Shown here: in pieces, positions 43,126 through 52,964 of the stretch
How the letters are laid out: each line of letters opens with the position of its first letter
How positions within the stretch are numbered: the first letter of the stretch is position 1
Assembly (NCBI GenBank): GCA_944391495.1
Contig: CALXTU010000002.1
Span: 147,736 to 211,735 of the forward strand
Reading direction: 5' to 3'
Origin: an uncultured Alphaproteobacteria bacterium
GTDB taxonomy: Bacteria > Pseudomonadota > Alphaproteobacteria > RF32 > CAG-239
DNA: 64,000 bases
Notes under the pieces: model-generated
Told to the model about the DNA's origin: nothing
Databases searched by the model: none
Seen by the model: only the letters and a program-made list of their open reading frames with translations
Translations under genes and position numbers: made by a program

Positions 43126-44220
43126 ATGCACATTTTGACAAGACCGATTTTGGAAATAAACCTGAACAACCTGCTTGACAATTACCGGATGCTGGCCGCG
43201 CTTGCCGCACCGGCCGTTCCGGCTGCCGTGGTCAAAGACGATGCCTATGGTCTGGGCGCCGCGGTGGTTGCTAAATTATTGTATCAAAAGGCCGGCTGCC
43301 GGACTTTTTTTGTCGCACATGCTCCGGAGGGGCAGAAATTTGCCGGCGAAACACCGGAAGCGCAGATTTATGTTTTGCAGGGAATCGGTGAAGATTCACT
43401 GGCCTGCTTTGCAAACACGCCGCGGCTCATACCGGTTATCAGCTGTCCGCAGATGCTTGAGTTTTGGAAACAAAGCGGTCTTGGCGGCCGCAAACCGGCT
43501 ATTCAGATTGAAACGGGGCTGAACCGGCTCGGATTTCGCGAAGACGAACTTGCCGCCTTGAGCGATGATGACCGGCGGTTGTTCGGACTGGTAATGTCGC
43601 ATCTGGCCTGCGGCGACGAGAAAGACCATTTTATGAACGCACACCAGATTGAAAATTTTGAACGCCTCAAACAGACATATTTTGCCGGACTGCTGGCCAG
43701 CTTATCGGCCTCGGACGGCGTTTTTCTGGGCGGCAGATTTCATCAGAATATGGTGCGGCTCGGCGCGGCAATGTACGGTATCAATACCGCACCCTACCGG
43801 CAAAACCAGATGAAAAACGTCATCAGCGTCATGGCACCGGTTTTACAGATTGCACGATTGCCTAAAGGTGATTTTGTCGGTTATTCGGCAACCTACCGCG
43901 CCAGCTCGGAGCGTAAAATAGCTATCGTATCCATCGGTTACGGCGACGGTCTGCCGCGGTCGCTTTCCAATGTCGGCAAGGTCTTTTTCAAAACCGGCGG
44001 CAAATTGTCCGAGGCAAGGATCATCGGCCGGGTTTCAATGGATAATGTTATCTGTGACGTTACCGGTATATCGGAACTTGCGGTCGGCGACACAGCTTAT
44101 CTGGCGGCTGATTTTTATACGCCGGACGACGTGGCACGCGATGCCGGTACCATTGCTTATGAACTGATATCGCGGCTCGGCAAAAATACTCGTTTTGACC
44201 GGCGGTATATCGGGCTTTAG
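43126..44220 (+). CDS. alr: Alanine racemase
   Basis: 364-residue PLP enzyme of fold type III. PLP lysine is Lys37 in VVKDDAYGLGA; the catalytic tyrosine is in VGYSATYRAS, and GYGDGLPR and GRVSMDNVICDVT are conserved. It makes D-alanine for peptidoglycan. The usual KADAYG reads KDDAYG. The gene stands alone, divergent from tatD with a 49-base gap, and has its own terminator. Confidence 0.93.
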   Translation: MHILTRPILEINLNNLLDNYRMLAALAAPAVPAAVVKDDAYGLGAAVVAKLLYQKAGCRTFFVAHAPEGQKFAGETPEAQIYVLQGIGEDSLACFANTPRLIPVISCPQMLEFWKQSGLGGRKPAIQIETGLNRLGFREDELAALSDDDRRLFGLVMSHLACGDEKDHFMNAHQIENFERLKQTYFAGLLASLSASDGVFLGGRFHQNMVRLGAAMYGINTAPYRQNQMKNVISVMAPVLQIARLPKGDFVGYSATYRASSERKIAIVSIGYGDGLPRSLSNVGKVFFKTGGKLSEARIIGRVSMDNVICDVTGISELAVGDTAYLAADFYTPDDVARDAGTIAYELISRLGKNTRFDRRYIGL

Positions 44221-44257
44221 TTCTCTCGACAGGTCAGGATTTAAGGCAAAAAAAGAA

Positions 44258-44283
44258 AAGCTCCCGTCAAACGGCGGGGGCTT
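44258..44283. terminator. Bidirectional terminator between alr and a minus-strand unit
   Basis: AAGCTCCCGTC (44258-44268) pairs with GGCGGGGGCTT (44273-44283) with loop AAAC. Plus-strand flank is CCCTTATTT (weak). Minus-strand flank is CTTTTTTT-rich (the A-run at 44248-44257), a stronger terminator for leftward RNA. Confidence 0.75.
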
Positions 44284-44286
44284 CCC

Positions 44287-44361
44287 TTATTTATCTGTTT
44301 CCGGCAAATCAAAAACAGACCCCTGAAGTTTATTTGGAGTGTGATTATGGTCTGTTCTCAT
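44287..44361 (-). CDS. Candidate 24-residue small protein
   Basis: ATG at 44361 follows GAGG by five bases and opens 24 codons ending at TAA 44287-44289, four bases before the terminator stem. The peptide is MRTDHNH...FDLPETDK, hydrophilic with no membrane segment. It is too short for coding statistics to decide. It lies inside the candidate structured RNA at 44258-44430 and could be translated, or could be incidental to it. I do not recognise it. Confidence 0.35.
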   Translation of the reverse strand: MRTDHNHTPNKLQGSVFDLPETDK

Positions 44362-44501
44362 AAATGCCTCGCGTGACAGATAAAAACTTGTCTGGTTAAT
44401 CACATCCGATTCTATTTTTGTCAAAATTTTGGCTTATTTTAACAAATATGTCAACATATAATTATTATCTTATTATAATATACCGTTAAAACAACGGCTT
44501 A

Positions 44502-45011
44502 TTATTCAAGTCCGTTTTTGCGCTCAAAAGCGGCGTTAATATCATCTTTATAGGCGCCGATCTCTTCTTCATGCTCGATTTCCTCGCGCAAAATATCCGC
44601 CGACATCCGATAAGTGTCAAAATCTTTGCCGAAGGTCATCTCACAGATTTTCTGATAGCGGACAATGGCGCATCTTTCGGCAACCAGATTCTGCTCCAGA
44701 AGATTCATTACATAGGGTTTGGCCGGTGCGTCATATTTGCACATAGCCACGCTTTGCCATTCTTGGGGATCAAGCACCGGTGTGCCGCCGAGCTCAATAA
44801 TGCGGGCTGCCAGCTTTTCGGCGTGTTCGAGTTCCTCGCCGGCGTGTTCCTCAAACTCCGCGGCAACAGCCTTGCGCATCGGGCCGACGGCCAGCCGGGC
44901 GCCCAGCCAGTACTGATAATAGGCCAGCCATTCCTCCGCAAACGCGACATTTAAAATCTTGAGCAGTTCTTCTTTGTCTACCTGCGATATTTTTTGTGCC
45001 ATTTGTCCCAT
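44502..45011 (-). CDS. Ferritin-like (bacterioferritin/Dps-type) di-iron protein
   Basis: 169 residues of four-helix ferritin-like fold. Metal ligands appear as Glu in AFAEEWLAYYQYW, EExxH in EEHAGEELEHAEKL, Glu in NLVAERCAIVRYQ, and EExxH in REEIEHEEEIG, the two-helix-pair di-iron pattern. It could store iron or protect DNA. ATG 45011 has AAAGGAG with seven bases. It stands alone between a spacer and rpe (divergent). Confidence 0.82.
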   Translation of the reverse strand: MGQMAQKISQVDKEELLKILNVAFAEEWLAYYQYWLGARLAVGPMRKAVAAEFEEHAGEELEHAEKLAARIIELGGTPVLDPQEWQSVAMCKYDAPAKPYVMNLLEQNLVAERCAIVRYQKICEMTFGKDFDTYRMSADILREEIEHEEEIGAYKDDINAAFERKNGLE

Positions 45012-45164
45012 TGTTTTTCTCCTTTGCGGTTAAATAAAAAGTTGTTGTTTTCAGCAAAGCTAAATAATCACGAATTGCGGCAAAACAAGATTAAAGTTGC
45101 TTTTCCCGTTTTTTAATTTTATGCTGGTTTTATTAATCACAATGCCGTTTGCGGAGAAGAAAAC

Positions 45165-45800
45165 ATGGTTAAAATCGCCCCCAGCCTTTTGTCGGCCGAC
45201 TTTGCCGACCTCAAAAACGAAATTATCCGGCTTGATGAGGCCGGCGCCGACGCCGTTCATCTTGACGTTATGGATGGTAATTTTGTTCCCAACCTGACTT
45301 TCGGCCCCTGTGTCGTCAAAGCTATCCGCCCCTATACCAAGCTGCCGTTTGACGCGCATCTGATGGTTAACAACCCCGACGAAATGCTGGAATGGTTTGC
45401 GCTGGCCGGCGTTGATATGCTGACCGTGCATGCAGAGGTTTGCCCGCATCTGGACAAGACGCTTGATGCCATTCATGCCCTGGGACTTAAGGCGGGAATC
45501 GCGCTTAATCCGTCAACGCCGGAAACCGTGCTGGAATATGTGTTGGACAAGCTTGACCTTATTCTGGTGATGACGGTTAATCCGGGGTTCGGCGGTCAGG
45601 CTTTTATGGACGGCCAACTGCCTAAAATTGCCAAAATACGCCGGCTTATCGGCAGCCGCGACATTACTTTAAGCGTGGACGGCGGCATTAATCCGATGAC
45701 GGCCGCCGAAGCCATTGCCGCCGGAGCCGACATGCTGGTGGCCGGAACCGCCGTATTTGCCGGCGGGGAAATCGCCAAGAATATTAAAGCTTTAAGATAA
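45165..45800 (+). CDS. rpe: Ribulose-phosphate 3-epimerase
   Basis: 211-residue TIM barrel: MVKIAPSLLSADFADL, HLDVMDGNFVPNLTFG, FDAHLMVNNPDEML, MTVNPGFGGQAFM and SVDGGINPMTA, the metal and phosphate motifs. It interconverts ribulose-5-P and xylulose-5-P in the pentose phosphate pathway. No related pathway gene is adjacent. A response-regulator gene follows 64 bases later. Confidence 0.95.
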   Translation: MVKIAPSLLSADFADLKNEIIRLDEAGADAVHLDVMDGNFVPNLTFGPCVVKAIRPYTKLPFDAHLMVNNPDEMLEWFALAGVDMLTVHAEVCPHLDKTLDAIHALGLKAGIALNPSTPETVLEYVLDKLDLILVMTVNPGFGGQAFMDGQLPKIAKIRRLIGSRDITLSVDGGINPMTAAEAIAAGADMLVAGTAVFAGGEIAKNIKALR

Positions 45801-45864
45801 TTTTAACCCGTCTGCTTTAGGCTTAAAGCATAAAAAATTATGCCAACAGCAAGGAAACGGCGTT

Positions 45865-46566
45865 ATGAAAAATCTGATTATGGTGGTTGAAGACGAAGAA
45901 GCCCTCAGCCTGATGTTGAAATATAACCTGGAAAAAGAAGGTTACGACGTGTTGGTGCAGCCCCGCGGCAACAAAGTTATTGCCGACGTGGAAAAAAATC
46001 AGCCCTCGGTTATTCTGCTGGACTGGATGCTGCCGGAAATGTCCGGCGTTGATATCTGCAAGCTTATTCGCTCAAAACCGGATATCAAAGATATTCCTAT
46101 CATTATGCTGACGGCCAAAGGCGAAGAAGAAGACAAAATCAAGGGGCTGTCTTCCGGTGCCGATGATTATGTGACCAAGCCGTTTTCCGTGCCGGAACTG
46201 ATGGCCAGAGTCAAAACCCAGCTCCGGCGCGCACCGGAACCGCAGACCGAAAAAGAGCTGGTGTTTGAAGACATCCGCATGGATCTGGTCGAAAAAAAGG
46301 TCTTTCGCGGCAATACCTATATTCATCTCGGCCCGACCGAATTCCGGCTTTTAAAAATGCTGATGGAAACGCCCGGCAAGGTGTTTTCGCGCGAATTTTT
46401 GTTAAAAAACGTCTGGGGCAACAATATTTATGTCGAATCGCGCACGGTTGACGTACACATCCGCCGGCTGCGCCGTTCGCTCAACGAATACGGCCCCGAT
46501 TATATCCGCACCGTGCGCGCCACCGGATATGCCATTGACATCAACCCGCAAAACGACGACGCCTGA
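45865..46566 (+). CDS. PhoB/OmpR-type response regulator
   Basis: 233 residues. The receiver has acidic pocket Glu9-Asp10, phospho-acceptor Asp53 (LLDWMLPEMSG) and TKPF near 103. The winged-helix output domain (about 135-228) has LGPTEFRLLKMLMETPGKVFSRE and RTVDVHIRRLRRSL. The layout fits PhoB, the phosphate-starvation activator, but no kinase or pst gene is near, so the signal is unassigned. GAAGGAAACG precedes the start. Confidence 0.88.
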   Translation: MKNLIMVVEDEEALSLMLKYNLEKEGYDVLVQPRGNKVIADVEKNQPSVILLDWMLPEMSGVDICKLIRSKPDIKDIPIIMLTAKGEEEDKIKGLSSGADDYVTKPFSVPELMARVKTQLRRAPEPQTEKELVFEDIRMDLVEKKVFRGNTYIHLGPTEFRLLKMLMETPGKVFSREFLLKNVWGNNIYVESRTVDVHIRRLRRSLNEYGPDYIRTVRATGYAIDINPQNDDA

Positions 46567-46600
46567 AATATCAAAAATCTTGCTTTTATCCTTTTTCTGA

Positions 46601-47761
<1,161 letters not shown>

Positions 47762-47762
47762 T

Positions 47763-48677
47763 ATGACTGATGACTGCAATACCCAAAAAACCAATCTGCG
47801 CGTTTGTGTTTCCGGCGGACATTCCTCCGGAGATGATCCGATTTACGAGCAGGAAACTTACGAAATGGGACGGCTGATTGCCAAACTCGGTTTCCGGCTG
47901 GATTATGGCTTTTCCAACTCCGGTGTTATGGGTGCCGTTGCCAAAGGTGTTCTGGACGAGTGGGAAACGCATAAAGAACTTTATGACGGCATCAGTCCGA
48001 TTGTCGGCATTACCACGCAGGAATATTACGACCTTTACGAAAAAGACGCATTGTTGGAAAAAGTGACTGACGTTGTGTTGACCGACACCATTGAAAACCG
48101 CAAAAAGAAATTGTTTGATGCCGACATTATCGTGTTTGCTCCGGGCGGCGTCGGAACGCTGGACGAACTGGCGTATGATTGCGTGGCGATGCAGGACGGT
48201 TTTATCAAGACCAAGCCTTTTATCGTTTATAACATCAACGGCTTCTTTTATCATATTCTGGAATATTTGAAAGAGATGGTGAAATCCGGTTTTGCGCAGC
48301 CGGTGCCCTTTATCGTGGTGGACAATAATGAGGAGTTGGAAATCGCCTTTCGTCTTTTGAAACTGCGCTACAACGATTGCGAAAGTTTTAAAGAGGCTTA
48401 TTATCATGCCCGGCAGCTGGCTTATGAACTGCCCTATTTTATTAAAAAGAAAGTCGGCAAAGTCTGGGTTGAGCATTTAATCAGCGAAATGCAGAATATT
48501 GAGCAAAACGGCACGATGGAGCAAAAACGCGCGCTGCATGACGAAATTGAAAAAGCTTATCTGGAAAAAGAAATCGCGCGGATGTATGACCGGCTGGCCA
48601 AGGCCGGACGCGACACGGCGGTTGTCAGCGACAAACTGACCAAGCTTAAAAATTCCCGATCCAAGAAATCTTCTTAA
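47763..48677 (+). CDS. LOG-family (lysine-decarboxylase-like) protein with C-terminal extension
   Basis: 304 residues. The Rossmann core has VCVSGGHSSG, GVMGAVAKGVL and the family motif PGGVGTLDEL (about 138-147). LOG enzymes cleave nucleoside monophosphates (cytokinin-type phosphoribohydrolase). The last 100 or so residues are helical and charged (EKAYLEKEIARMYDRLAKAG), beyond the usual 180-220 residues. GAGGAG seven bases before ATG 47763 overlaps the tgt stop, so the two are coupled. Confidence 0.8.
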   Translation: MTDDCNTQKTNLRVCVSGGHSSGDDPIYEQETYEMGRLIAKLGFRLDYGFSNSGVMGAVAKGVLDEWETHKELYDGISPIVGITTQEYYDLYEKDALLEKVTDVVLTDTIENRKKKLFDADIIVFAPGGVGTLDELAYDCVAMQDGFIKTKPFIVYNINGFFYHILEYLKEMVKSGFAQPVPFIVVDNNEELEIAFRLLKLRYNDCESFKEAYYHARQLAYELPYFIKKKVGKVWVEHLISEMQNIEQNGTMEQKRALHDEIEKAYLEKEIARMYDRLAKAGRDTAVVSDKLTKLKNSRSKKSS

Positions 48678-48701
48678 ATAAATTTTAAGCCCGGTGCTCT
48701 A

Positions 48702-48735
48702 AAATCCTTTTGCTGGACAGTAAAAGGATTTTTTT
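48702..48735 (+). terminator. Terminator after the LOG-family gene
   Basis: AAATCCTTTT (48702-48711) pairs with AAAAGGATTT (48722-48731), followed by TTTT. It closes the tgt-LOG unit. Confidence 0.85.
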
Positions 48736-48773
48736 GTCTGCCGAAAATACAGCGGCGCAAGGGAAAGACTACA

Positions 48774-49997
48774 ATGTTAAACATTATCTGGGCAGGATTT
48801 TTTCTGTTGGCGGGAGCAGCCGCCGTCTGCCAGTCTTTTGACGGAAACTGGGATGTATGGCCGCAATTGGTCAACAGCTTGTTTGCCAGCGCCGAATCGG
48901 GATTTAAAATCGCCCTTAATCTTACAGGGCTTTTATGTTTTTGGCTCGGCTGCATGAAAATAGCCGAGAAATCCGGTTTGACCGAACTGCTGGCCAAAGC
49001 TTTATATCCGTTGTTTTACCGCATTATGCCCGATGTCCCGCGGCAATCACCGGCTTTTGGCTCAATGGTCATGAATATCGCCGCCAACATTCTGGGACTG
49101 GATAATGCCGCCACGCCGATGGGGCTTAAAGCGATGGAGCAGCTGCAGCAGACAAATCCGCATAAAGACCGCGCATCAAACGCCCAGGTGTTGTTTATGG
49201 TTATCAATTCCTCTTCGGTTACGCTGATCCCGATAACCATTCTGATGTACCGCTATCAGATGGGTTCGGCCAACCCGGCGGCAGTATTTATTCCCATTTT
49301 GCTGGCAACGTCCGTTTCAACCCTGACCGGTTTTCTAGCAACCGCTTTGTGGCAGAAAATAAATATTTTTAACAAAGTTGTCCTGGCTTATCTCGGTGCG
49401 GGTATTCTTTTTACCGGGGCGCTGGCCTGGGGGTTTGCCTCTTTAGACGAAGATGCGCGGACAAAAGTGTCTTATGCGGCTAGCAATCTGATTTTATTTG
49501 CGCTGGTGCTCAGTTTCATTGCCTCCGGCCTGATTAAAAAGCTCAACGTCTATGAAGTTTTTATCGAGGGGGCCAAAGACGGTTTTAAAATTGCGGTGCA
49601 GATTATTCCTTATCTGGTGGCCATGCTGGCGGCTATCGGCGTTTTCCGGGCAGCCGGAGGACTTGATTATATCTGCTCGGCCGTTGCCTGGTTTTTTGAG
49701 CATCTGGGTATTAACACCGATTTTGTCGCCGCCCTGCCGACCGCTTTGATGAAACCGTTGTCCGGCAGCGGCGCCCGTGCCATGATGCTGGATACTTTTG
49801 CCGCTTACGGCGTTGACAGTTTTGCCGGCTTTACCGCCTCAATTATTCAGGGCTCAACCGAAACGACTTTTTATGTTCTGGCCGTTTATTTCGGTGCGGT
49901 CAAAATAAGCAAAACCGGCGCAGCGCTGCCGCTGGCTCTGCTGGCCGATTTTGCCGGTATCAGCGCGGCTATTGTTCTGGCTTATTTATTTTACTGA
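48774..49997 (+). CDS. Fused SpmA-SpmB-like Gate-domain membrane protein
   Basis: 407 residues, about eleven membrane segments. Two Gate (nucleoside-recognition) domains occur: one near 45-150 (MVMNIAANILGLDNAATPMGLKAM, SSVTLIPITI) and one near 265-370 (AVQIIPYLVAMLAAIGVF, GSGARAMMLDTFAAYG, SIIQGSTETTFYVLAVYFG). In Bacillus the halves are separate SpmA and SpmB, needed for spore-core dehydration. Fused forms occur in non-spore-formers with unknown substrate. The gene precedes dtd by ten bases. Confidence 0.85.
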   Translation: MLNIIWAGFFLLAGAAAVCQSFDGNWDVWPQLVNSLFASAESGFKIALNLTGLLCFWLGCMKIAEKSGLTELLAKALYPLFYRIMPDVPRQSPAFGSMVMNIAANILGLDNAATPMGLKAMEQLQQTNPHKDRASNAQVLFMVINSSSVTLIPITILMYRYQMGSANPAAVFIPILLATSVSTLTGFLATALWQKINIFNKVVLAYLGAGILFTGALAWGFASLDEDARTKVSYAASNLILFALVLSFIASGLIKKLNVYEVFIEGAKDGFKIAVQIIPYLVAMLAAIGVFRAAGGLDYICSAVAWFFEHLGINTDFVAALPTALMKPLSGSGARAMMLDTFAAYGVDSFAGFTASIIQGSTETTFYVLAVYFGAVKISKTGAALPLALLADFAGISAAIVLAYLFY

Positions 49998-50007
49998 GGG
50001 ACAGAGA

Positions 50008-50448
50008 ATGAAAATACTTATCCAACGAGTCAGCAAGGCCAAGGTTACGGTAGCGGGACAGGAAGTTGCCGCCGTCGGCCGGGGATATCTGATTTTGACC
50101 GGCATTGAAAAAGGCGACACGCCGGCAGCGGCCGAATATCTGGCTAAGAAGACCGCCAACTTAAGGATTTTTGAAGATGAAAACGGCAAAATGAACTTGT
50201 CGGTTACCGATGTCGGCGGAGAAATTTTGGTTGTATCACAATTTACGCTGGCCGGAGACACTTCGCGCGGCAATCGTCCGGGATTTGAAACCGCCGCCCG
50301 GCCGGAAGAAGCGCGGCCGTTGTACGAATATTTTGCCCAATGCCTCGAAACATACGGTCTTACCGTGAAAAAAGGCATTTTTCAGGCCGATATGCAGGTC
50401 GGGCTGATTAACGACGGTCCGGTCACTTTTATGCTGGAAAGGAGATAA
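50008..50448 (+). CDS. dtd: D-aminoacyl-tRNA deacylase
   Basis: 146 residues, canonical length. MKILIQRVSKAKVTV, the catalytic SQFTL (about 77-81) and the chiral-specificity NDGPVTF (about 136-142) are present. It removes D-amino acids, notably D-Tyr, from tRNA. ATG 50008 is preceded by GAGGG. It follows the SpmAB-like gene by ten bases and precedes the unknown 50453 gene by four, suggesting one unit. Confidence 0.94.
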   Translation: MKILIQRVSKAKVTVAGQEVAAVGRGYLILTGIEKGDTPAAAEYLAKKTANLRIFEDENGKMNLSVTDVGGEILVVSQFTLAGDTSRGNRPGFETAARPEEARPLYEYFAQCLETYGLTVKKGIFQADMQVGLINDGPVTFMLERR

Positions 50449-50452
50449 CATC

Positions 50453-51220
50453 ATGGACACGGAAGAAGCCAGACGGCAGGTAAGAGCCATTGTCAACGAA
50501 CTTTTGGATTATTCATTTTCCCAGACATTTGATATTTTGCCGGCGGAACAAAAGCTGAAAGCCATTTATCAGCAGTGTCCGAACGGAATTGACGCGCTGA
50601 TCGGCCTGATGTTGGTGAATATTATGCTCGGCAATGCCGCAAATGCCAGGGCTCTCGGCGAAAAGATCTGGAGTATCGGCGGCAATTTGTCTTCTTTCTT
50701 TGAATTAATTTACTGTGACAACCTTTTGAATATCGGAGAAAGCGATAAAGCCGGAATTCTGCTGCAGGACAGACTGAACCATATCCGAGACAATCTGCGG
50801 CATTTTTACATGATTATGGTCAAATATGCTCTGTTGTCGGGCAATCTGATGCTGCTTAAAAGAATTGGCGATTATCCCGAGGTTTACGAACAGGAGCGGC
50901 CGTTATTTGAATTTGCCGCCGACCATGCGTTGGATATGTCGGTTAAGGACTACCGTGCCGTTATTAAGATTATTCTGGATAATCTGAAAGACAGCCTGTG
51001 TGCCTGGGAATATGCCCTGCACGACGGCGAGGGTATTGAACTGCTGCTTTATACTTCGCTTGACGTGCCGCAAAATACGGCGATGCAGGAACAGCTTTTG
51101 GAAAGAATCAAAGGTTATTTTTTAAGTATGCAGCAGCCGCCCCTGCCCGATATGTTCTTCCGGTTGATGAATATCAAGCTGCATCCGGCCTGGGCCGGGA
51201 ACGGGGACGGTTCGGCGTAA
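50453..51220 (+). CDS. Unrecognised alpha-helical protein
   Basis: 255 residues with no signal or membrane segment. Repeated helix pairs (ALIGLMLVNIMLGNAANARALGEKIW, FFELIYCDNLLNIGESDKAGILLQDRL) look like TPR-type solenoid pairs but match no clear consensus. GGAGA precedes the ATG at four bases after dtd, so it is coupled to it. The end overlaps the convergent gene at 51174 by 47 bases. Confidence 0.7.
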   Translation: MDTEEARRQVRAIVNELLDYSFSQTFDILPAEQKLKAIYQQCPNGIDALIGLMLVNIMLGNAANARALGEKIWSIGGNLSSFFELIYCDNLLNIGESDKAGILLQDRLNHIRDNLRHFYMIMVKYALLSGNLMLLKRIGDYPEVYEQERPLFEFAADHALDMSVKDYRAVIKIILDNLKDSLCAWEYALHDGEGIELLLYTSLDVPQNTAMQEQLLERIKGYFLSMQQPPLPDMFFRLMNIKLHPAWAGNGDGSA

Positions 51221-52238
51221 TGACGGATTCGTGCCGGCCGGTTTTAATCTCCGGCAGCAATTTATCAAGACCGGCGGCCAGGAGTTTGCGTGTCAGATCA
51301 GCGGCGACTTGCTGTGCATCGTCCGAAGTGTTAAAAAGAATAAAACGGTTTTGATGTTCCGTTGTCGTCTGTGACGAGGCGGTATCCGTCAGTTCCAGCG
51401 CCACAACAATTTGCAGCCGGCGGGTTTCGGAATTGATATTGTCGACTTTTGCTTTAAGAATTTTGGTCTTCAAAATATAATCGGGATTATCGCCCCGGGC
51501 AATAACCTTGACGCCGGGACGAGCAGCCAGAGTTTGCTCAAGCTGGGCAAAGAAGCCTCCGGTCGATGTGCCGTTGTAAAACTCGGTCGGCGCAATAAAT
51601 ACTCTGGTATCCTTATTCCGCTCCGCTTCCGCTGACGGTTCATCTGTTTCGGAAGGTGTCTCGGAAACATCGTCCAGAGGGGCTTCTTTAATCTTGATGA
51701 CCGGCGCGGCAGCCGTTGTGTCTTCATAGGCAATTTGTTTGTTAATCGTGATATCCGGCTTGGGCGGAATGGTGATGCTGATATTATCCCCGGCATCGGC
51801 GGTTTCAAGCTCAAGTGCCAAGGTCTCGTCGTCTCCGGTCGTCGAAGAATCCTCAGTCTCCTCGGCAAAGACCTCATCTATCGCCGCTGCCGGAAGATAG
51901 GCGCTCAGCTCGACACAAACCTTGTCATCTTCCGGGCTGGAAGCATTTATTTGCAAATCTGCCAGATAATTGTCAACCAGACGGTAAACCTTGAGATTAA
52001 AATTATGGGTGTCCGTCTGATCCCGGAAGCGCCGCAGCTCGGGAATTTCCTCCACGGCTTTGAAAGAGGCCTTATCCGTTGCCCGCACCCGCGCCGAAGC
52101 TTTGCTCTCGCCGTTAATCAACTTCTCGCAGGCCGATGCATATACCGATATTTCGTGCGGCGCATCTTCCACCTGCGCCCGCGCCGGTAAACCGTAAAGC
52201 AGTAATCCCGATACGAATACGGCACAAACTTTTTTCAT
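51174..52238 (-). CDS. Exported protein with LpoB/CsgG-like C-terminal domain (tentative)
   Basis: 354 residues with a signal peptide (MKKVCAVFVSGLLLYGLPARA). The centre (about 135-200) is acidic and low-complexity. The C-terminal part (RVFIAPTEFYNGTSTGGFFAQLEQTLAARPGVKVIA, DYILKTKILKAKVDNIN, VAADLTRKLLAAGLDKLLPE) has the beta-alpha pattern seen in LpoB and similar assembly lipoproteins. No lipobox cysteine is present. It directly follows the lipoprotein gene at 52239 and is probably co-transcribed. Confidence 0.65.
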   Translation of the reverse strand: MKKVCAVFVSGLLLYGLPARAQVEDAPHEISVYASACEKLINGESKASARVRATDKASFKAVEEIPELRRFRDQTDTHNFNLKVYRLVDNYLADLQINASSPEDDKVCVELSAYLPAAAIDEVFAEETEDSSTTGDDETLALELETADAGDNISITIPPKPDITINKQIAYEDTTAAAPVIKIKEAPLDDVSETPSETDEPSAEAERNKDTRVFIAPTEFYNGTSTGGFFAQLEQTLAARPGVKVIARGDNPDYILKTKILKAKVDNINSETRRLQIVVALELTDTASSQTTTEHQNRFILFNTSDDAQQVAADLTRKLLAAGLDKLLPEIKTGRHESVITPNRPRSRPRPDAA

Positions 52239-52805
52239 TTACCACCAGCTTCCGTCATCATTTTGAACCTGGCGGAGCGAATCCTGCCAGCTGCCGGCCA
52301 AATCCCCGTTGATATCGTAGAGTTCCAGACGATAAAGCAGGACCGGAATCTCCGGTGTATTAACATTATTCAGGCTGCTTTTTAAGACAAAAGCGGCTTT
52401 ACTCTCGTCATCAACGATGTTAAACATTCCGGAATTTACCAAAATTTCTTTGGCGGTTTTACCGGCGGCATAGCTGCCTTCCGGAAGATAACGATCGATT
52501 ACCGTCGTTTCGGCAATATACAGCGGCGCATCTTTATCGGCGGCAAAGACAGCCGGTGTTTCCGCCAGCATTTTGTTAACCGCACGAGTGGCAACAATAC
52601 CGTATACCTGCGGCGAAATGACATAATCCGCCGCAGCATAACGGTCACCGCGTTTGGCCAGCCGATACCCGGTATTCGGACCGTTAACCGCGGCAGGGCC
52701 GGTATCATCATCACCCCAGCCGAAAAAATCGCTTAAAGTCGACATCCGGCTGCCGCAGGCCGTCAGTCCCAAGATACAAACCCCGAGCAAAAGCCGTTTT
52801 TTCAT
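52239..52805 (-). CDS. Lipoprotein, LpoB-like (tentative)
   Basis: 188 residues from ATG 52805, which has GGAGG eight bases upstream. The lipobox LGLTAC places the lipidated Cys at about 17, so it is an outer- or inner-membrane lipoprotein. ATRAVNKMLAETPAVFAA, IDRYLP and AKEILVNSGMFNIVDDESKAAF follow the pattern of LpoB-type penicillin-binding-protein activators, but the match is weak. It lies just upstream of the exported-protein gene with the same fold pattern. Confidence 0.65.
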   Translation of the reverse strand: MKKRLLLGVCILGLTACGSRMSTLSDFFGWGDDDTGPAAVNGPNTGYRLAKRGDRYAAADYVISPQVYGIVATRAVNKMLAETPAVFAADKDAPLYIAETTVIDRYLPEGSYAAGKTAKEILVNSGMFNIVDDESKAAFVLKSSLNNVNTPEIPVLLYRLELYDINGDLAGSWQDSLRQVQNDDGSWW

Positions 52806-52964
52806 CCGCAAATCCTCCACCTGTTATTGTGCGGGAAATTGTGTTTAAACTATAACGACATAACGACAAAATGAAAATTATATTTTTTACTTATTCACTA
52901 TTTGCTTTTTGCATTAATTTGTTTTACAGTCGGAATTAATTTGCAACCGAACGGAATTTATCTG

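Larger units (their letters stand above)
44258..44430 (-). ncRNA. Candidate structured small RNA
   Basis: The leftward RNA could fold as follows. GGATGTGATTA (44407-44397) pairs with TAATCACACTCC (44346-44335, one bulge). Inside it, TCTGT pairs with ACAGA (around 44380-44351). A further hairpin pairs TCTGTTT with AAACAGA (about 44320-44294). A strong U-run terminator closes the unit. A TTGACA at about 44448 could be a -35, but no good -10 follows. The unit lies in a convergent spacer of 280 bases, so it is independent of alr and the ferritin-like gene. Confidence 0.4.

Noticed and set aside
44221..44501. Riboswitch for alr or the ferritin-like gene
   Set aside because: The structured segment lies downstream of both genes, not in a leader.
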